NCBI RefSeq assembly: GCF_000757905.1
Contig: NZ_JRLH01000001.1
Reading direction: 5' to 3' (one strand)
From: Arsenophonus nilaparvatae
GTDB taxonomy: Bacteria > Pseudomonadota > Gammaproteobacteria > Enterobacterales > Enterobacteriaceae
Length of the DNA stretch: 64,000 bases
The notes beneath the pieces were generated by a model. The model did no database searches, was not told the DNA's origin, and was given only the letters and a program-made list of their open reading frames with translations. The position numbers and the translations under genes are program-made. Positions 9,095 through 19,140 of the stretch are shown here, piece after piece; positions within the stretch are counted from its first letter, which is position 1, and each line of letters starts with the position of its first letter.

Positions 9095-11350
9095 ATGAGT
9101 GAGATAACTCACGATGGTGTAGAGCAGCAACCACTTTATACCTTTACCGAAAATGCCTATCTCAATTATTCCATGTACGTCATCATGGACAGAGCATTGC
9201 CATTTATTGGTGATGGGTTAAAACCTGTTCAGCGACGAATTGTTTATGCCATGTCTGAACTTGGTTTGAGTAATGCCGCTAAGTATAAAAAATCAGCTCG
9301 TACAGTCGGTGATGTATTGGGAAAATATCATCCGCATGGTGATAGCGCTTGTTATGAAGCTATGGTATTGATGGCACAACCATTTTCCTATCGTTATCCA
9401 TTAGTTGATGGTCAGGGAAACTGGGGAGCTCCTGATGATCCTAAATCGTTTGCTGCGATGCGTTACACCGAGTCAAGATTGTCAAAATATGCTGAAACGC
9501 TACTCAGTGAATTAGGATTGGGAACGGTATCCTGGACACCTAATTTTGATGGAACATTAACCGAACCCAAAACACTACCGGCAAGATTACCCAATATTCT
9601 GCTAAATGGCACGACAGGAATTGCCGTTGGTATGGCGACCGATATTCCGCCGCATAATGCTCGTGAGGTAGCAAGCGCGTTAGTTGCTTTACTGGAAAAT
9701 CCAAAAGCTGATCTTAAAATGTTGATGGGTTTTATTCCCGCTCCTGATTATCCAACAGAAGCAGAAATTATTTCATCAAAAGAAGATATTCAAAAAATTT
9801 ACCAAACAGGCCGTGGTTCTATTCGGTTACGTGCTGTATGGGAAATGGATGATGGCAATGCCGTTATTACTGCACTACCTCATCAAGTTTCAGGTGCTAA
9901 GGTGTTGGAGCAGATTGCTTCACAAATGCGTGCCAAAAAATTACCGATGGTAGAAGATCTACGTGATGAATCAGATCATGAAAATCCAACACGTTTAGTG
10001 ATTGTACCTAGAAGTAATCGGATTGATTTAGAACAAGTGATGACACATTTATTTGCCACGACCGATCTAGAAAGAAGTTATCGGGTCAATTTGAATATGA
10101 TTGGTCTGGATAATCGTCCGGCAGTTAAAGGACTGGTAGAAATTTTAAATGAATGGTTATTATTTAGACGAGAAACCGTACGTAATCGCTTAAATCATCG
10201 TTTAGAAAAAGTATTAAAACGCTTACATATCCTTGAGGGTTTATTAATAGCTTATCTTAATATAGATGAGGTTATCCATATTATCCGTAATGAAGATGAG
10301 CCTAAAGCAGTATTAGTGTCCCGTTTTGCGCTTTCAGAAACTCAGGCTGAATCTATTCTGGAATTGAAATTGCGTCATTTGGCTAAACTGGAGGAATTTA
10401 AATTACGTGGTGAGCAAGATGAATTAGCTAAAGAGCGTGATCAACTGCAAGCTATTTTAGGCTCTGAGCGTCGTTTAAACACCTTGATCAAGAAAGAAAT
10501 TGAAACCGATGCCCAGACTTATGGTGATGATCGTCGCTCACCACTTAAGGAGCGTATTGAAGCAAAAGCCATGAATGAACATGATATTTTGCCTTCTGAG
10601 CCGGTTACTATTGTTCTTTCTGTTATGGGATGGGTGAGAAGCGCAAAAGGCCATGATATTGATCCGACTAATCTTAACTATAAAGCCGGAGATGGTTTCC
10701 GTAGCTCAGCAAGGGGCAAAACGAATCAACCGGTTGTTTTCCTTGATAGTACTGGACGTAGTTATTCCCTTGATCCGCTTGATCTTCCTTCTGCCCGCGG
10801 ACAAGGAGAGCCACTTACTGGTAAATTGGCATTACCACCTGGCGCAACGATTGAACATGTATTGACTGCTCCCGAAGAACAAAAATATTTGTTAGCATCG
10901 GATGCAGGTTATGGTTTTATTTGTACTTTTAGCGATTTAGTGGCAAAAAATAAAGCAGGTAAGGCATTAATTACCTTACCTAATAATGCAAAGGTACTGG
11001 CGCCATTAGAAGTCAATAATGAACAGCAAGATTTATTATTGGCAATTACTAACGCAGGAAGAATGTTAATATTTCCTGTTAGTGATCTCCCTCAGCTCTC
11101 TAAAGGTAAAGGCAATAAAATTATTAATATTGCAGCGGCTCAATCAGCCAGCAGAGAGGATTTGCTAGTTTGGTTAATGTTTTTGCAGCCTCAGTCTTCA
11201 ATTACCCTCTATTTTGGCAAACGAAAACTGAAATTAAATCCAGAAGATTTGCAAAAATATCGTGCTGAACGAGGTCGTAAAGGTTCTTCATTACCTCGTG
11301 GATTACAGAGTATTGAACGTATAGAAGTAACTCCTCCCAGTAATGGATAA
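9095..11350 (+). CDS. parC: DNA topoisomerase IV subunit A (ParC)
   Basis: The breakage-reunion subunit of topoisomerase IV. The catalytic Tyr sits in AMRYTESRL, and the quinolone-resistance region YHPHGDSACYEAM keeps the wild-type Ser and Glu. The C-terminal beta-pinwheel is present. Length 751 aa matches E. coli (752). The ATG at 9095 has AAGGAA about eight bases upstream; an overlapping ATG at 9091 is out of frame and stops at once. Confidence 0.98.
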   Translation: MSEITHDGVEQQPLYTFTENAYLNYSMYVIMDRALPFIGDGLKPVQRRIVYAMSELGLSNAAKYKKSARTVGDVLGKYHPHGDSACYEAMVLMAQPFSYRYPLVDGQGNWGAPDDPKSFAAMRYTESRLSKYAETLLSELGLGTVSWTPNFDGTLTEPKTLPARLPNILLNGTTGIAVGMATDIPPHNAREVASALVALLENPKADLKMLMGFIPAPDYPTEAEIISSKEDIQKIYQTGRGSIRLRAVWEMDDGNAVITALPHQVSGAKVLEQIASQMRAKKLPMVEDLRDESDHENPTRLVIVPRSNRIDLEQVMTHLFATTDLERSYRVNLNMIGLDNRPAVKGLVEILNEWLLFRRETVRNRLNHRLEKVLKRLHILEGLLIAYLNIDEVIHIIRNEDEPKAVLVSRFALSETQAESILELKLRHLAKLEEFKLRGEQDELAKERDQLQAILGSERRLNTLIKKEIETDAQTYGDDRRSPLKERIEAKAMNEHDILPSEPVTIVLSVMGWVRSAKGHDIDPTNLNYKAGDGFRSSARGKTNQPVVFLDSTGRSYSLDPLDLPSARGQGEPLTGKLALPPGATIEHVLTAPEEQKYLLASDAGYGFICTFSDLVAKNKAGKALITLPNNAKVLAPLEVNNEQQDLLLAITNAGRMLIFPVSDLPQLSKGKGNKIINIAAAQSASREDLLVWLMFLQPQSSITLYFGKRKLKLNPEDLQKYRAERGRKGSSLPRGLQSIERIEVTPPSNG

Positions 11351-11400
11351 TTTTTGATTTTTTTATAGGTGTGTGAAGTTACTTATTACTTGAGGTAAAT

Positions 11401-12135
11401 ATGTTAGCTATTGTTCGTATTATTATTGTGATCCTATTTACGATATTGGTTTGCGTGTTAGGTTGTTTTTATTGCTTATTAAGTCCAAGAAATCCACACC
11501 ATGTTATGCGCTTTGGCCGACTGTTTGGCAAATTATCTTATGTCTTTGGTATTACCATTATTAATCGGGTGCCTTCTGAAGCGAAAGATTACGGTCCCAG
11601 TATTTATATCGGTAATCATCAAAATAACTATGATATGGTAACTATGTCAAATGCAGTACAGCCAAATACCGTTACTGTTGGAAAAAAGAGCTTAGTATTT
11701 ATCCCTTTTTTCGGTCAACTATATTGGTTGGCCGGTAATATTCTTATTGATAGGGCTAATCGAACTAAAGCGCACAATACCATTTCACAGGTTGTTAAGC
11801 AGATAAAAAAAAGAAAAATTTCTGTTTGGATGTTTCCTGAGGGAACCCGTAGTCGTGGTCGAGGTTTACTGCCATTTAAAACCGGTGCATTTTATGCAGC
11901 AATTGCAGCTGGGGTTCCGATAGTACCAGTCTGTTTATCTGAAACAGAAGGGCGCATTAAACTGAATCGTTGGAATAATGGAGTAGTGATTGTCGAAATG
12001 CTACCGCCTATTGATACAACAAAGTATAATCGGGAAAACGTGCGTGAATTAGCAGAATATTGCCATGATTTATTCAAAGTTAAAATTGCAGAATTAAATA
12101 AAGAAGTGGCAGAAATAGAACAAAAAATGAAATAA
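11401..12135 (+). CDS. plsC: 1-acyl-sn-glycerol-3-phosphate acyltransferase
   Basis: Converts lysophosphatidic acid to phosphatidic acid at the inner membrane. It has an N-terminal hydrophobic anchor (residues 3-27), the HX4D acyltransferase motif in GNHQNNYDM (H73, D78) and the substrate-binding FPEGTRSRG block. Length 244 aa against 245 in E. coli. It sits between parC and ftsP in the conserved order. Confidence 0.97.
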   Translation: MLAIVRIIIVILFTILVCVLGCFYCLLSPRNPHHVMRFGRLFGKLSYVFGITIINRVPSEAKDYGPSIYIGNHQNNYDMVTMSNAVQPNTVTVGKKSLVFIPFFGQLYWLAGNILIDRANRTKAHNTISQVVKQIKKRKISVWMFPEGTRSRGRGLLPFKTGAFYAAIAAGVPIVPVCLSETEGRIKLNRWNNGVVIVEMLPPIDTTKYNRENVRELAEYCHDLFKVKIAELNKEVAEIEQKMK

Positions 12136-12344
12136 AGTTTAAGTTCATTTTTCAAGCAAATTAGTTTCTAAATTGTCATATTTAACAATATATTAATATT
12201 TGGCGTTGTATCAATCTATCGTCTTAATGGAATATAGTTATCAAACAATTGTGATAATACAATTACTAGCGGATAGTAAGATAAGGATCTTTCCTGGATG
12301 AGCAATAAATGGCGCTAGCTTATTAATGATTTTGTGGAGAAGAT

Positions 12345-13760
12345 ATGTCACTAAGTCGGCGTCGATTTCTTAAGCTATCAAGTATAGCTATGAGTGCTTC
12401 TATGCTTCCTGCTGTGGTTAGAGCAGAAAAAAATGAAGGGTATCCATTATTGCCAATCCCACCTTTATTGGAATCTCATGTTGGTCAACCGCTGTTTCTT
12501 ACGTTGAAAAAATCTTATTGGTCTTTTGATGGTAGCCATCGCACTAATACTATTGGTTGTAATGGTTATTATTTGGGGCCAACCATTCGAGTAGAAAATG
12601 GTAGTGATTTGAAATTGGTATTTAGCAATCGACTTTCTGAAGAAGTAGCTATGACAGTCAGTGGGTTGCAAGTTCCAGGAACTCAAATTGGTGGGGCGGC
12701 AAGATTAATGTCACCCAATGTTGATTGGTCGCCGGTACTGCCGATCCGTCAACCGGCTGCGACCTGTTGGTATCATGCTAATACACCTGGCAAGATGGCA
12801 AAACAAATTCATGATGGCTTGGTTGGTATGTGGATTGTGTCAGATAAAACCAGTAAGAATTTAAATATTCCTAATCATTACGGTGTTGATGATTTTCCTA
12901 TTATTATGCAAGATAAACGGCTAGATAGTTTTGGCGCACCTCACTATAAAGCAACAGCTGAAGGTTTTTTAGGTGATACTTTATTAGTTAATGGTGTGCA
13001 GGAGCCGTATATTAAAGTTGCTCGCGGCTGGCTCCGCTTACGGCTGCTTAATGCATCAAATTCAAGGCGTTATATATTGGAAATCAGTGATAAGCGGCCA
13101 TTTTATTTGATAGGTAGTGATCAAGGGCTGCTACCTGCTCCAGTAAGTATCGAAAGATTACCTATGGCGCCTGGCGAGCGTCGAGAAGTGTTGATTGATA
13201 TGTCCAAAACAGAGTTATTGACGATAACGGCTGGAAGAGCAGCAGGGGTTATGGATCGTATTAAAGGACTTTTCGAACCGTCAACTTTATTAAATTCAAC
13301 CAAAGTTTTAACCATTTGTTCTTCAGGATTATTATCCTTAGTAACAGATAATTTACCAGAGACTCTAGTTAATGACACGAGCCAAATCACATCGACGATC
13401 CGTAATCGTGAAGTGATCCTTAGCAAACCTTTTGGCATTAATGGTATGATGCGGGATATAAATCGTATTGACTTAATCACCCAGCAGGGAGCATGGGAAC
13501 GCTGGACGGTAAAAGCGCATGAGCCGCAAGCATTTCATATTGAAGGTGTTCGTTTCAAAGTTATTAATCATAATGGCGTTGTACTAGGGCCGGAAGATTA
13601 TGGCTGGAAAGATACAGTATGGATCAATGGATACAGTGAATTATTAGTTAATATGCTACAACCGTCTTATGATCATTTTCCTTTTTTGTATTTTAGTCAA
13701 AATTTAGAGAAAGCGGATAAAGGCTCAGTTGCGCAGATGGTGATCAATCCATCAACTTAA
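12345..13760 (+). CDS. ftsP: Cell division protein FtsP (SufI)
   Basis: A cupredoxin-fold protein exported by the Tat pathway that stabilises the divisome under stress. The twin-arginine signal SRRRFLKLS is followed by a hydrophobic stretch ending in VRA. The body has multicopper-oxidase-like cupredoxin domains (PTIRVENGSDL, WYHANTPGKMAKQIHDGLVGMWIV) but lacks the full set of copper ligands, as in E. coli SufI. Length 471 aa against 470. Together with AmiC it implies a working Tat system elsewhere in the genome. Confidence 0.95.
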   Translation: MSLSRRRFLKLSSIAMSASMLPAVVRAEKNEGYPLLPIPPLLESHVGQPLFLTLKKSYWSFDGSHRTNTIGCNGYYLGPTIRVENGSDLKLVFSNRLSEEVAMTVSGLQVPGTQIGGAARLMSPNVDWSPVLPIRQPAATCWYHANTPGKMAKQIHDGLVGMWIVSDKTSKNLNIPNHYGVDDFPIIMQDKRLDSFGAPHYKATAEGFLGDTLLVNGVQEPYIKVARGWLRLRLLNASNSRRYILEISDKRPFYLIGSDQGLLPAPVSIERLPMAPGERREVLIDMSKTELLTITAGRAAGVMDRIKGLFEPSTLLNSTKVLTICSSGLLSLVTDNLPETLVNDTSQITSTIRNREVILSKPFGINGMMRDINRIDLITQQGAWERWTVKAHEPQAFHIEGVRFKVINHNGVVLGPEDYGWKDTVWINGYSELLVNMLQPSYDHFPFLYFSQNLEKADKGSVAQMVINPST

Positions 13761-13977
13761 TTTATTTCTATAATATAGAATATTTTGTAGCTGATTATAA
13801 AAAAGTGATTGTATTATTTTATGTTTTGTTATTTCGATTGTTATTTATTATTTAAAATTATCTATATAATAGTAATTAATAATTTGATCGTTTTTATAAA
13901 AATGTAGATTTATCGAAGAGTGATTGGATTTATTAAATGTAAAATCCAATTTTCTATTATGCCAATATGGTGACCTA

Positions 13978-14472
13978 ATGAATATTAGTTTAATCGCAGC
14001 AATGGCGGCGGATCAGGTGATTGGTTTGGAAAATAACATGCCATGGGTGTTATCCGGTGATTTAGCCTGGTTTAAGCGTAATACGTTAAATAAGCCAGTT
14101 ATAATGGGACGTATAACTTATGAATCTATAGGTAAACCTTTACCTCAACGTTTGAATATTATTCTTAGTCATACTCATTCGAGTGATGATAATGGCGTTG
14201 TTTGGGTTAACTCAGTTGATGAGGCATTAGCTGCAGCAGGAGAAGCAGAAGAAATAATGATTATAGGCGGGGGAAAAATTTATGAATTATTCTTACCTCT
14301 GGCGAATCGTCTTTATTTAACGCATGTAGATGCGGAAGTGATTGGTGATACCTATTTTCCTGTTTATGAGCCTAATGAGTGGGACTCTGTATTTACTGAA
14401 TACCATGAAGCAGATGATAAAAATTCTCATAATTATTGTTTTGAAATATTAGAACGCCGTTCACAAAGCTAA
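13978..14472 (+). CDS. folA: Dihydrofolate reductase
   Basis: Reduces dihydrofolate to tetrahydrofolate with NADPH, paired metabolically with ThyA at 33448. MNISLIAAMAADQVIGLENNMPW, DLAWFKRNTLNKPVIMGR and IIGGGKIYELF match E. coli FolA, with the active-site Asp in GDLAWF. The ATG at 13978 gives 164 residues; the frame stays open upstream, but the family N-terminus begins here. It is convergent with apaH, as in E. coli. Confidence 0.97.
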   Translation: MNISLIAAMAADQVIGLENNMPWVLSGDLAWFKRNTLNKPVIMGRITYESIGKPLPQRLNIILSHTHSSDDNGVVWVNSVDEALAAAGEAEEIMIIGGGKIYELFLPLANRLYLTHVDAEVIGDTYFPVYEPNEWDSVFTEYHEADDKNSHNYCFEILERRSQS

Positions 14473-14492
14473 GAGAGATTCTTGGTGGTAAT

Positions 14493-14523
14493 AAAAAATC
14501 GAAGGCTAATACTTCGGTTTTTT
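14493..14523 (+). terminator. Terminator after folA
   Basis: A stem of six A/T pairs continuing into T.G and CGAAG/CTTCG pairs, with loop GCTAATA and flanking A6 and T6 runs. It works in either direction. It lies 20 bases past the folA stop; apaH, facing it, ends about 200 bases away. Confidence 0.8.
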
Positions 14524-14730
14524 ATTATTAATTTGAATTAGTGGATGTTAAATATATAAATAAAAATTAAATTTGTATTCTTAATTAAATAATTTAAGTC
14601 AAATATTTATAAATAAGGTTCTATTCAAATAGCTTTTATAGCTATTATTTTAGTCATATTAAAACAAAATTAATTAATTTATTACTTATATTCCATTATT
14701 TGTTGCATAGCAAAATAAGCATAGTATTAG

Positions 14731-15549
14731 TTATCTTTTGGTAAATGCAGGCTGGTGAAAATATTTTTTATCTTCCCAGTGTAATAAAGTCAATTTTCCT
14801 CCCCAGCAACAACCGGTATCAAGCCCATAAATATCTTCAGGTGTTCCTTTCCCTTCAAGGGAAGCCCAATGACCAAAAATAATGGCATATTCTGGTGGTA
14901 TTTTTCGCGGCAGATCAAACCAAGGCTTTAAAGGAGGAGGTGTGTTTTCAGGTTTATTTTTCCAGGTCATGTTTAACTGACCGTCAGGAAAGCAATAACG
15001 CATACGAGTCAGGACGTTAGTACTAAAGCGTAAACGGGATAACCCTGTTAAATTGGGTGACCAGTTGTTCGGTATATCGCCATACATGGAGTCGATAAAT
15101 AAAGGATAGCTATCACTACTAAGAATAGCCTCTACTTCTTTGGCACACATCTGTGCTGTTGCTAAATCCCATTGTGGTGTGATCCCAGCATGTGCCATGA
15201 TGATTTTTTTCTTATTGTCAACTTGTAATAATGGTTGACGTCGTAACCAATTAACTAATTCATCAGCATCAGGCGCTGTCAGTAATTTTTTCAGTTTGTC
15301 TTTGGGTTTATTATGGCTAATATTGGCATATACACCGATAAGGTGGAGATCATGATTACCTAGTACCATTCTGACGGATGAGCCTAGTGTTTTAATGTAA
15401 CGTAAAACTTTGAGTGAATCCGGGCCTCGGGAGACGAGATCACCGGTGAGCCATAAAACATCCTTTTGTGGTTCAAATTTCACTTGTTTGAGAAGTGCTT
15501 TAAGTTCACGATAGCAACCGTGAATATCTCCTATAAGATAAGTAGCCAT
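14731..15549 (-). CDS. apaH: Bis(5'-nucleosyl)-tetraphosphatase (symmetrical) ApaH
   Basis: Hydrolyses Ap4A to two ADP and also removes Np4 caps from RNA. Phosphoesterase motifs GDIHGC, GDLVSRGPDS, GNHDLH and GHWASLEG are in order. Length 272 aa against 280 in E. coli. It is the last gene of the lptD-surA-pdxA-rsmA-apaG-apaH series and starts two bases after the apaG stop. Confidence 0.97.
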   Translation of the reverse strand: MATYLIGDIHGCYRELKALLKQVKFEPQKDVLWLTGDLVSRGPDSLKVLRYIKTLGSSVRMVLGNHDLHLIGVYANISHNKPKDKLKKLLTAPDADELVNWLRRQPLLQVDNKKKIIMAHAGITPQWDLATAQMCAKEVEAILSSDSYPLFIDSMYGDIPNNWSPNLTGLSRLRFSTNVLTRMRYCFPDGQLNMTWKNKPENTPPPLKPWFDLPRKIPPEYAIIFGHWASLEGKGTPEDIYGLDTGCCWGGKLTLLHWEDKKYFHQPAFTKR

Positions 15550-15551
15550 AA

Positions 15552-15929
15552 TTAGTTTATAACTGTTGGGATAGCAAGACGAAAGACTGGGATATCAACA
15601 TAAAAATTTTTACCATCATTATCTAACATCACATAATGGCCCTCCATGGTTCCCATTGGCGTTTCTATAATAGCACCACTGGTATAACGAAATTCGGCGC
15701 TTGGTTGAATGATAGGTTGCTCTCCTACCACGCCCTGTCCTTGTACTTCGGTACGTTTACCATCACTATTGGTAATTAACCAATAGCGACTTATTAGCTG
15801 TACCGGCGTGCGGCCTAGATTGCGAATAGAAACCGTATAGGCAAAAACAAATCTGGCTTCTTCCGGTAAAGATTGATTTTCAATATAGACACTTTGAACT
15901 TGTATACAGATGTTAGGTTCATTTAGCAT
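15552..15929 (-). CDS. apaG: ApaG protein
   Basis: A small beta-sandwich (fibronectin III-like) protein of uncertain biochemical role, always found near apaH and rsmA. ICIQVQSVYIE, FAYTVSIRNLG and YTSGAIIETPMGTMEGHY match E. coli ApaG. The start at 15929 gives 125 residues, the same as E. coli, and has a run of five G as ribosome-binding site; the frame is open seven codons further upstream. Confidence 0.94.
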   Translation of the reverse strand: MLNEPNICIQVQSVYIENQSLPEEARFVFAYTVSIRNLGRTPVQLISRYWLITNSDGKRTEVQGQGVVGEQPIIQPSAEFRYTSGAIIETPMGTMEGHYVMLDNDGKNFYVDIPVFRLAIPTVIN

Positions 15930-15952
15930 AGTGCCCCCAAAGTTTATCACTA

Positions 15953-16762
15953 TTAGCGAGAGGTTTTAGCCAATTTGCTGGCTAACTTGCAATAATTTTC
16001 TACTGAAATATTTTCAGCGCGACAATTTGGATCAATACCTAATTGCTCAAAATCTTGCACGCTAAATAAATCACTTAAACTATTACGAATAGTTTTACGT
16101 CGTTGATTAAATGCCTGTGTAGTAATACGACTTAATAATTTGACATCACAAATAGGGTAAGGGTTTCGTTGATGAGGAATTAAACGCACGACAGCTGAAT
16201 CCACTTTTGGCGCAGGTGAAAAAGCCGACGGCGGTACTTCTAAGATAGGGATTATCTGACAATAATATTGTGCCATAACGCTAAGGCGACCATATGCTTT
16301 AGTATTCGGTCCTGCGACTAATCGATTTACAACCTCTTTTTGTAGCATAAAATTCATGTCAGCAATAGCATTAGTATATGTAAAAAGATGGAACATTAGC
16401 GGAGTTGAAATATTGTAAGGAAGATTACCGAACACTCTAAGGGGTTGACCCTTTTCTTTCGCTATTGCGCCAAAATCAATCGTCATTGCATCGTTTGCTA
16501 TAATTGTTAGTTTAGTACTTAGCGCAGGGTGTGCAGCTAAACGGGCGGCAAGATCACGATCTAACTCGATTACCGTCATATTCTCTATAAGTGCACTAAT
16601 AGGTAATGTTAGGGCGCCTAGACCCGGGCCAATTTCAACAATAGCTTGATCAGGCTTTGGGTTAAAAGCAGTAACCATATTGTCAATAATAAATGGGTCA
16701 GTTAAAAAATTTTGCCCAAAGCGCTTACGGGCAAAGTGCCCTTGATGGATTCGTTTATTCAT
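15953..16762 (-). CDS. rsmA: 16S rRNA dimethyladenosine transferase RsmA (KsgA)
   Basis: Dimethylates two adjacent adenines near the 3' end of 16S rRNA during 30S assembly. RKRFGQNFLTD begins the domain, the SAM motif is VEIGPGLGALT (residues 42-52), and the catalytic FGNLPYNIS block follows. Length 269 aa against 273. It overlaps the end of pdxA by eight bases. Confidence 0.97.
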   Translation of the reverse strand: MNKRIHQGHFARKRFGQNFLTDPFIIDNMVTAFNPKPDQAIVEIGPGLGALTLPISALIENMTVIELDRDLAARLAAHPALSTKLTIIANDAMTIDFGAIAKEKGQPLRVFGNLPYNISTPLMFHLFTYTNAIADMNFMLQKEVVNRLVAGPNTKAYGRLSVMAQYYCQIIPILEVPPSAFSPAPKVDSAVVRLIPHQRNPYPICDVKLLSRITTQAFNQRRKTIRNSLSDLFSVQDFEQLGIDPNCRAENISVENYCKLASKLAKTSR

Positions 16763-17750
16763 TGTTATTTTGTATCATGCTAATAGCTAATTTTAAGGCG
16801 GTTATAAAACTGTTAACATCTGCTTGCCCACTTCCTGCTAGCTCGATCGCTGTACCATGGTCAACCGATGTACGAATAAAGGGTAAGCCTAAAGTAATGT
16901 TTACCGCGTGGCCAAAACCTTGATATTTTAGCACAGGCAGACCTTGATCGTGATACATAGTTAAAATCACATCAGCTTGGTTCAGATATTTGGGTTGGAA
17001 TAGAGTATCCGCCGGGAAAGGGCCATAAAGCTGCAATCCTTCATGACGCAATTTCTCGATAACTGGGATGATAGTATCGATTTCCTCATGTCCCATATGT
17101 CCGCCTTCGCCGGCATGAGGATTTAATCCACAGATATAGATGGTGGGTGTTTTAATGCCAAATTTAGATTTTAATTCTTCATTTAAAATATAAATAACTT
17201 CTTGTAGGCTTTGAAAAGTAATTGCAGCGGGAACCTGTTTGAGAGGTAAATGGGTTGTTGCTAGCGCAACACGCAATGTTTCTGTCGCTAACATCATGAC
17301 GACTTTTTTTGTTTTACTTCTGTCAGCAAAAAATTCAGTATGCCCGGTAAAGGGAATACCTGCATCATTGATAATTCCTTTATGAACAGGGCCGGTAACT
17401 AATGCTGAAAATTCACCAGTCATACAGCCATCGCAGGCGCGGCTAAGTGTTTCTATTACATAAGTGCTATTTCGTTTATTAAGTTGGCCTGCTTTGACCG
17501 GCGCAGGTAATTTTATTGGTAACACGGTCAATGTTTTGGCAGCTTGGTTGTTATCCGAAGTTCCTGGCGAATAAATAGTTAATTCTAATTCTAAGCCGAG
17601 TTGATCCGCTCGGCTTATTAGCAGGTCTGGATCAGCACAAGCAACTAATCTAACCAGCCAATTTTGTTGAGCGAGTTGGATCAAAAGATCAGGGCCTACC
17701 CCGGCCGGTTCACCGGGGGTGAGAACGATAGTATTAGTTTTTTTTTCCAT
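16755..17750 (-). CDS. pdxA: 4-hydroxythreonine-4-phosphate dehydrogenase
   Basis: The NAD-dependent step of the DXP-dependent pyridoxal phosphate pathway. The metal-ligand histidines are visible in TTHLPL, GLNPHAGEGGHMG and MYHDQGLPVLKY. Length 331 aa against 329 in E. coli. It starts six bases after the surA stop and overlaps rsmA. Confidence 0.97.
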   Translation of the reverse strand: MEKKTNTIVLTPGEPAGVGPDLLIQLAQQNWLVRLVACADPDLLISRADQLGLELELTIYSPGTSDNNQAAKTLTVLPIKLPAPVKAGQLNKRNSTYVIETLSRACDGCMTGEFSALVTGPVHKGIINDAGIPFTGHTEFFADRSKTKKVVMMLATETLRVALATTHLPLKQVPAAITFQSLQEVIYILNEELKSKFGIKTPTIYICGLNPHAGEGGHMGHEEIDTIIPVIEKLRHEGLQLYGPFPADTLFQPKYLNQADVILTMYHDQGLPVLKYQGFGHAVNITLGLPFIRTSVDHGTAIELAGSGQADVNSFITALKLAISMIQNNNE

Positions 17751-17755
17751 AAAGA

Positions 17756-19057
17756 TTACTGTGCATCGCTATCATTAAAAATTTTTACATAGGCAGATGC
17801 GCGTAGTTCTTGCATCCAAATTTGCGCTTCTTCGTTAAATTTACGATTGAATAATAGACGATAGGCATGATCTTTCTGGGCTACATCGGTTTTATCTACT
17901 TGGCGAGTATCTTCCAGCTGAATAAGATGCCAGCCAAAAGAGGACTGGATTGGTTGACTTGTTTCACCTTTATTTAAACGCATTAAACCATCACGAAATG
18001 CTGGATCATAAACATTGGGCATATTCCAGCCAAGTTCACCGCCACGTAATGCAGAGCCAGGATCTTGTGAATATTTTTTAGCTGCTTCGGCAAAGGTTAG
18101 TTGACCCGTTTTAATTTGCTGTGCAATTTGTTGTATTTTTGCATATGCCTGTTCGCTATTCATAATAGGTGAAAATTTAATAAGTATATGGCGAGCTTTC
18201 ACTTCGGTAACCGAAATCGGCATATTGCCACTTTGTATATCATTAAGTTTTAGGATATGAAAACCGACACTAGAACGTATAGGCCCAATGATATCGCCTT
18301 TTTTAGCATGCTGAATTTGTTGAGCAAAAACGGTTGGCAATTCTTCAACTTTACTCCAGCCCATTTGCCCGCCTTTTAAAGCATTAGGATCGGCAGAGTA
18401 AGTAATGGCCAGCTTACCAAAATCAGCGCCTTGCTTTAATTGGGCGATAATTTTATTTACCGTAGCCATCGCTGATTGACTTTGTTCATTAGTTGGATTT
18501 TCTGGTAATGGGATCAAAATATGGCTTAAGTTAATATTAGCATCTTGGCCAGCTTGTGAATTAAGTTGGGTAGCCAGTGAGTCTACTTCTTGCGGTAGGA
18601 CGGTTATCCGTCGACGAACCTCATTATTACGTACTTCTGCGATCATCATTTCTCTACGAACATCGCTGCGGTAATTTTGTATATTGATACCATCCATTGA
18701 CAATCGTTGTTGTAGTTGGCCAACCGTTAATCTATTTTGAGCTGCAATATTGGCGATAGTAGCATCTATTGCTTGATCAGGGATCTGGATCTGCATTTTT
18801 TCGGCTATTTGCATAATAATTTTGTCAATGATCAAGCGTTCTAATATTTGGTGACGTAATGCATTTTCATCAGGAATTTGTTGTCCTGCATTTCTGGCGT
18901 TTATTCTTACTATATCTAACATATTATCTACGTCACTTTGTAGCACAACGCCATCATTAACAATAGCAGTCACTTTATCCAATGGTTGTGGCGCGGCCAG
19001 TGTGGTAGTGCTAACAGTGAACAACAAGCCAATAATCAGTTTTCTCCAATAATTCAT
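17756..19057 (-). CDS. surA: Periplasmic chaperone and peptidyl-prolyl isomerase SurA
   Basis: Carries outer-membrane proteins, including its neighbour LptD, across the periplasm. Signal peptide of about 21 residues (ends in TTTLA), an N-terminal chaperone domain, and two parvulin domains (each with HILI, GADFG/QLTFAEAAKKYS, LGW and VGFHILKL/FGWHLIQL blocks). Length 433 aa against 428 in E. coli. Confidence 0.97.
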   Translation of the reverse strand: MNYWRKLIIGLLFTVSTTTLAAPQPLDKVTAIVNDGVVLQSDVDNMLDIVRINARNAGQQIPDENALRHQILERLIIDKIIMQIAEKMQIQIPDQAIDATIANIAAQNRLTVGQLQQRLSMDGINIQNYRSDVRREMMIAEVRNNEVRRRITVLPQEVDSLATQLNSQAGQDANINLSHILIPLPENPTNEQSQSAMATVNKIIAQLKQGADFGKLAITYSADPNALKGGQMGWSKVEELPTVFAQQIQHAKKGDIIGPIRSSVGFHILKLNDIQSGNMPISVTEVKARHILIKFSPIMNSEQAYAKIQQIAQQIKTGQLTFAEAAKKYSQDPGSALRGGELGWNMPNVYDPAFRDGLMRLNKGETSQPIQSSFGWHLIQLEDTRQVDKTDVAQKDHAYRLLFNRKFNEEAQIWMQELRASAYVKIFNDSDAQ

Positions 19058-19140
19058 AAAGTTCTCATTTTGTTCGATTATATTAAGGTTTGATCCTATT
19101 TCAGGTTTCTTCTATTTGATAGTTGAAAATATCAATTTTA